From: Roseibium hamelinense
GTDB lineage: Bacteria > Pseudomonadota > Alphaproteobacteria > Rhizobiales > Stappiaceae
Direction of reading: 5' to 3'
NCBI RefSeq assembly: GCF_007830545.1
Contig: NZ_VLLF01000007.1
Coordinates: 1-64,000 of the forward strand
Length of the DNA: 64,000 nt
The position numbers and the translations under genes were made by a program. The notes beneath the pieces are model-generated. The model was not told the origin of the DNA. It searched no databases and was given only the letters and a program-made list of their open reading frames with translations. Of the stretch, positions 63,737-64,000 are shown piece after piece. How positions within the stretch are numbered: position 1 is the stretch's first letter; the number at the start of each line of letters is the position of its first letter.

Positions 63737-64000
63737 TCAGTCTGATTGGAGAGCTTCAAAAGACGGCTGTCTTGCCTGCCGCAGCCGGATCAGTACGTAG
63801 ACCGGGATCCCGGACAGCAACAAAAGAAAGCCGAAGAAAACAACATCCTCCCCAGAGCCGTAGATCGCCCAGAGAGAATAGATGAACCCGAGCAGCCCAA
63901 GGCCGCCGACACCCACGAGAGACGGGTCACTCAGCTTTTCGCCCCGCTTGAGACGGATCATGATTTCGGCCACTGCGCAAAAAGCATAGGGGACAAGACT
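63737..64000 (-). CDS. arcD: Arginine/ornithine antiporter-type APC permease, C-terminal part (cut by window edge)
   Basis: The frame is open to the window edge and reads SLVPYAFCAVAEIMIRLKRG followed by two hydrophobic spans (VGVGGLGLLGFIYSLWAIYG and VVFFGFLLLLSGIPVYVLI). It ends in a short basic tail. SLVPYAFCAVAEIM fits the last core helix of APC-family basic amino-acid antiporters, and the position upstream of arcA strongly supports ArcD, which exchanges arginine for ornithine. Only the last 87 residues are present. A GTG at 63973 could be mistaken for a start of a 78-residue protein, but codons continue upstream. Confidence 0.85.
   Translation of the reverse strand, partial: SLVPYAFCAVAEIMIRLKRGEKLSDPSLVGVGGLGLLGFIYSLWAIYGSGEDVVFFGFLLLLSGIPVYVLIRLRQARQPSFEALQSD

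Noticed and set aside
63737..63973. Independent 78-residue membrane protein starting at GTG 63973
   Set aside because: The same frame continues to the window edge with APC-permease-like residues, so it is the C-terminal part of ArcD.
1..64000. CRISPR arrays, prophage, rRNA or tRNA genes
   Set aside because: No regularly spaced repeats, phage structural genes or RNA-gene signatures were recognised on either strand.

Overview
The window looks like chromosomal DNA from a marine-type alphaproteobacterium, most likely of the Hyphomicrobiales (Stappiaceae-like), although the genus cannot be fixed from sequence reading alone. The pointers are a GcrA cell-cycle regulator, a RibBX-type riboflavin protein, an xseB/dxs/tlyA neighbourhood, a phoR-pstSCAB-phoU-phoB locus and moderately high GC. 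No rRNA or tRNA gene was seen.

Region by region. 1-1.3 kb: an apparently full-length IS256-family element abutting the 3' end of a small membrane-protein gene. 1.3-14.6 kb, nearly all minus strand: RibBX, a SAM methyltransferase, an RNA methyltransferase, tlyA, a copper-delivery group (Sco1, PCuAC, a DUF2946-like protein and an unlisted 48-residue membrane peptide), an MFS transporter, dxs, a probable small RNA, a LuxR-type regulator, xseB and a histone-deacetylase-like hydrolase. 14.9-26.6 kb: housekeeping and metabolic genes, including an orphan periplasmic binding protein, Sua5, a three-gene acyl-CoA degradation operon behind a palindromic operator, a DnaJ-like cochaperone, a lipoprotein, PdxH, CorA, a 44-residue peptide, a DUF1499 protein and a metallo-hydrolase.

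27.4-36.6 kb is a complete phosphate regulon: the PhoR sensor, two tandem PstS paralogues, PstC, PstA, PstB, PhoU and PhoB. An 11-bp-phased Pho-box array precedes the main pstS, and strong hairpins sit between pstS and pstC and between phoU and phoB. Then come gcrA, an arginine-biosynthesis pair (argD-argF) with hslO, an RND efflux pair, and assorted hydrolases, a desaturase and a kinase-like ATPase.

50.3-60.0 kb is the most distinctive accessory stretch. It holds a glycosyltransferase with a long N-terminal extension, a 1541-residue modular surface or secreted protein (three DUF4214 units, cadherin-like, beta-helix and RTX repeats), a subtilisin-like protease that also carries RTX and DUF4214 modules, and a SpoIIAA-like protein. 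The shared modules suggest a joint extracellular or matrix role, but this is inference. The window ends in the arginine deiminase operon arcDABC (minus strand, arcD cut by the window edge), whose catabolic ornithine carbamoyltransferase is a second OTC besides argF.

All functional calls come from motif recognition by eye; no database search was run.
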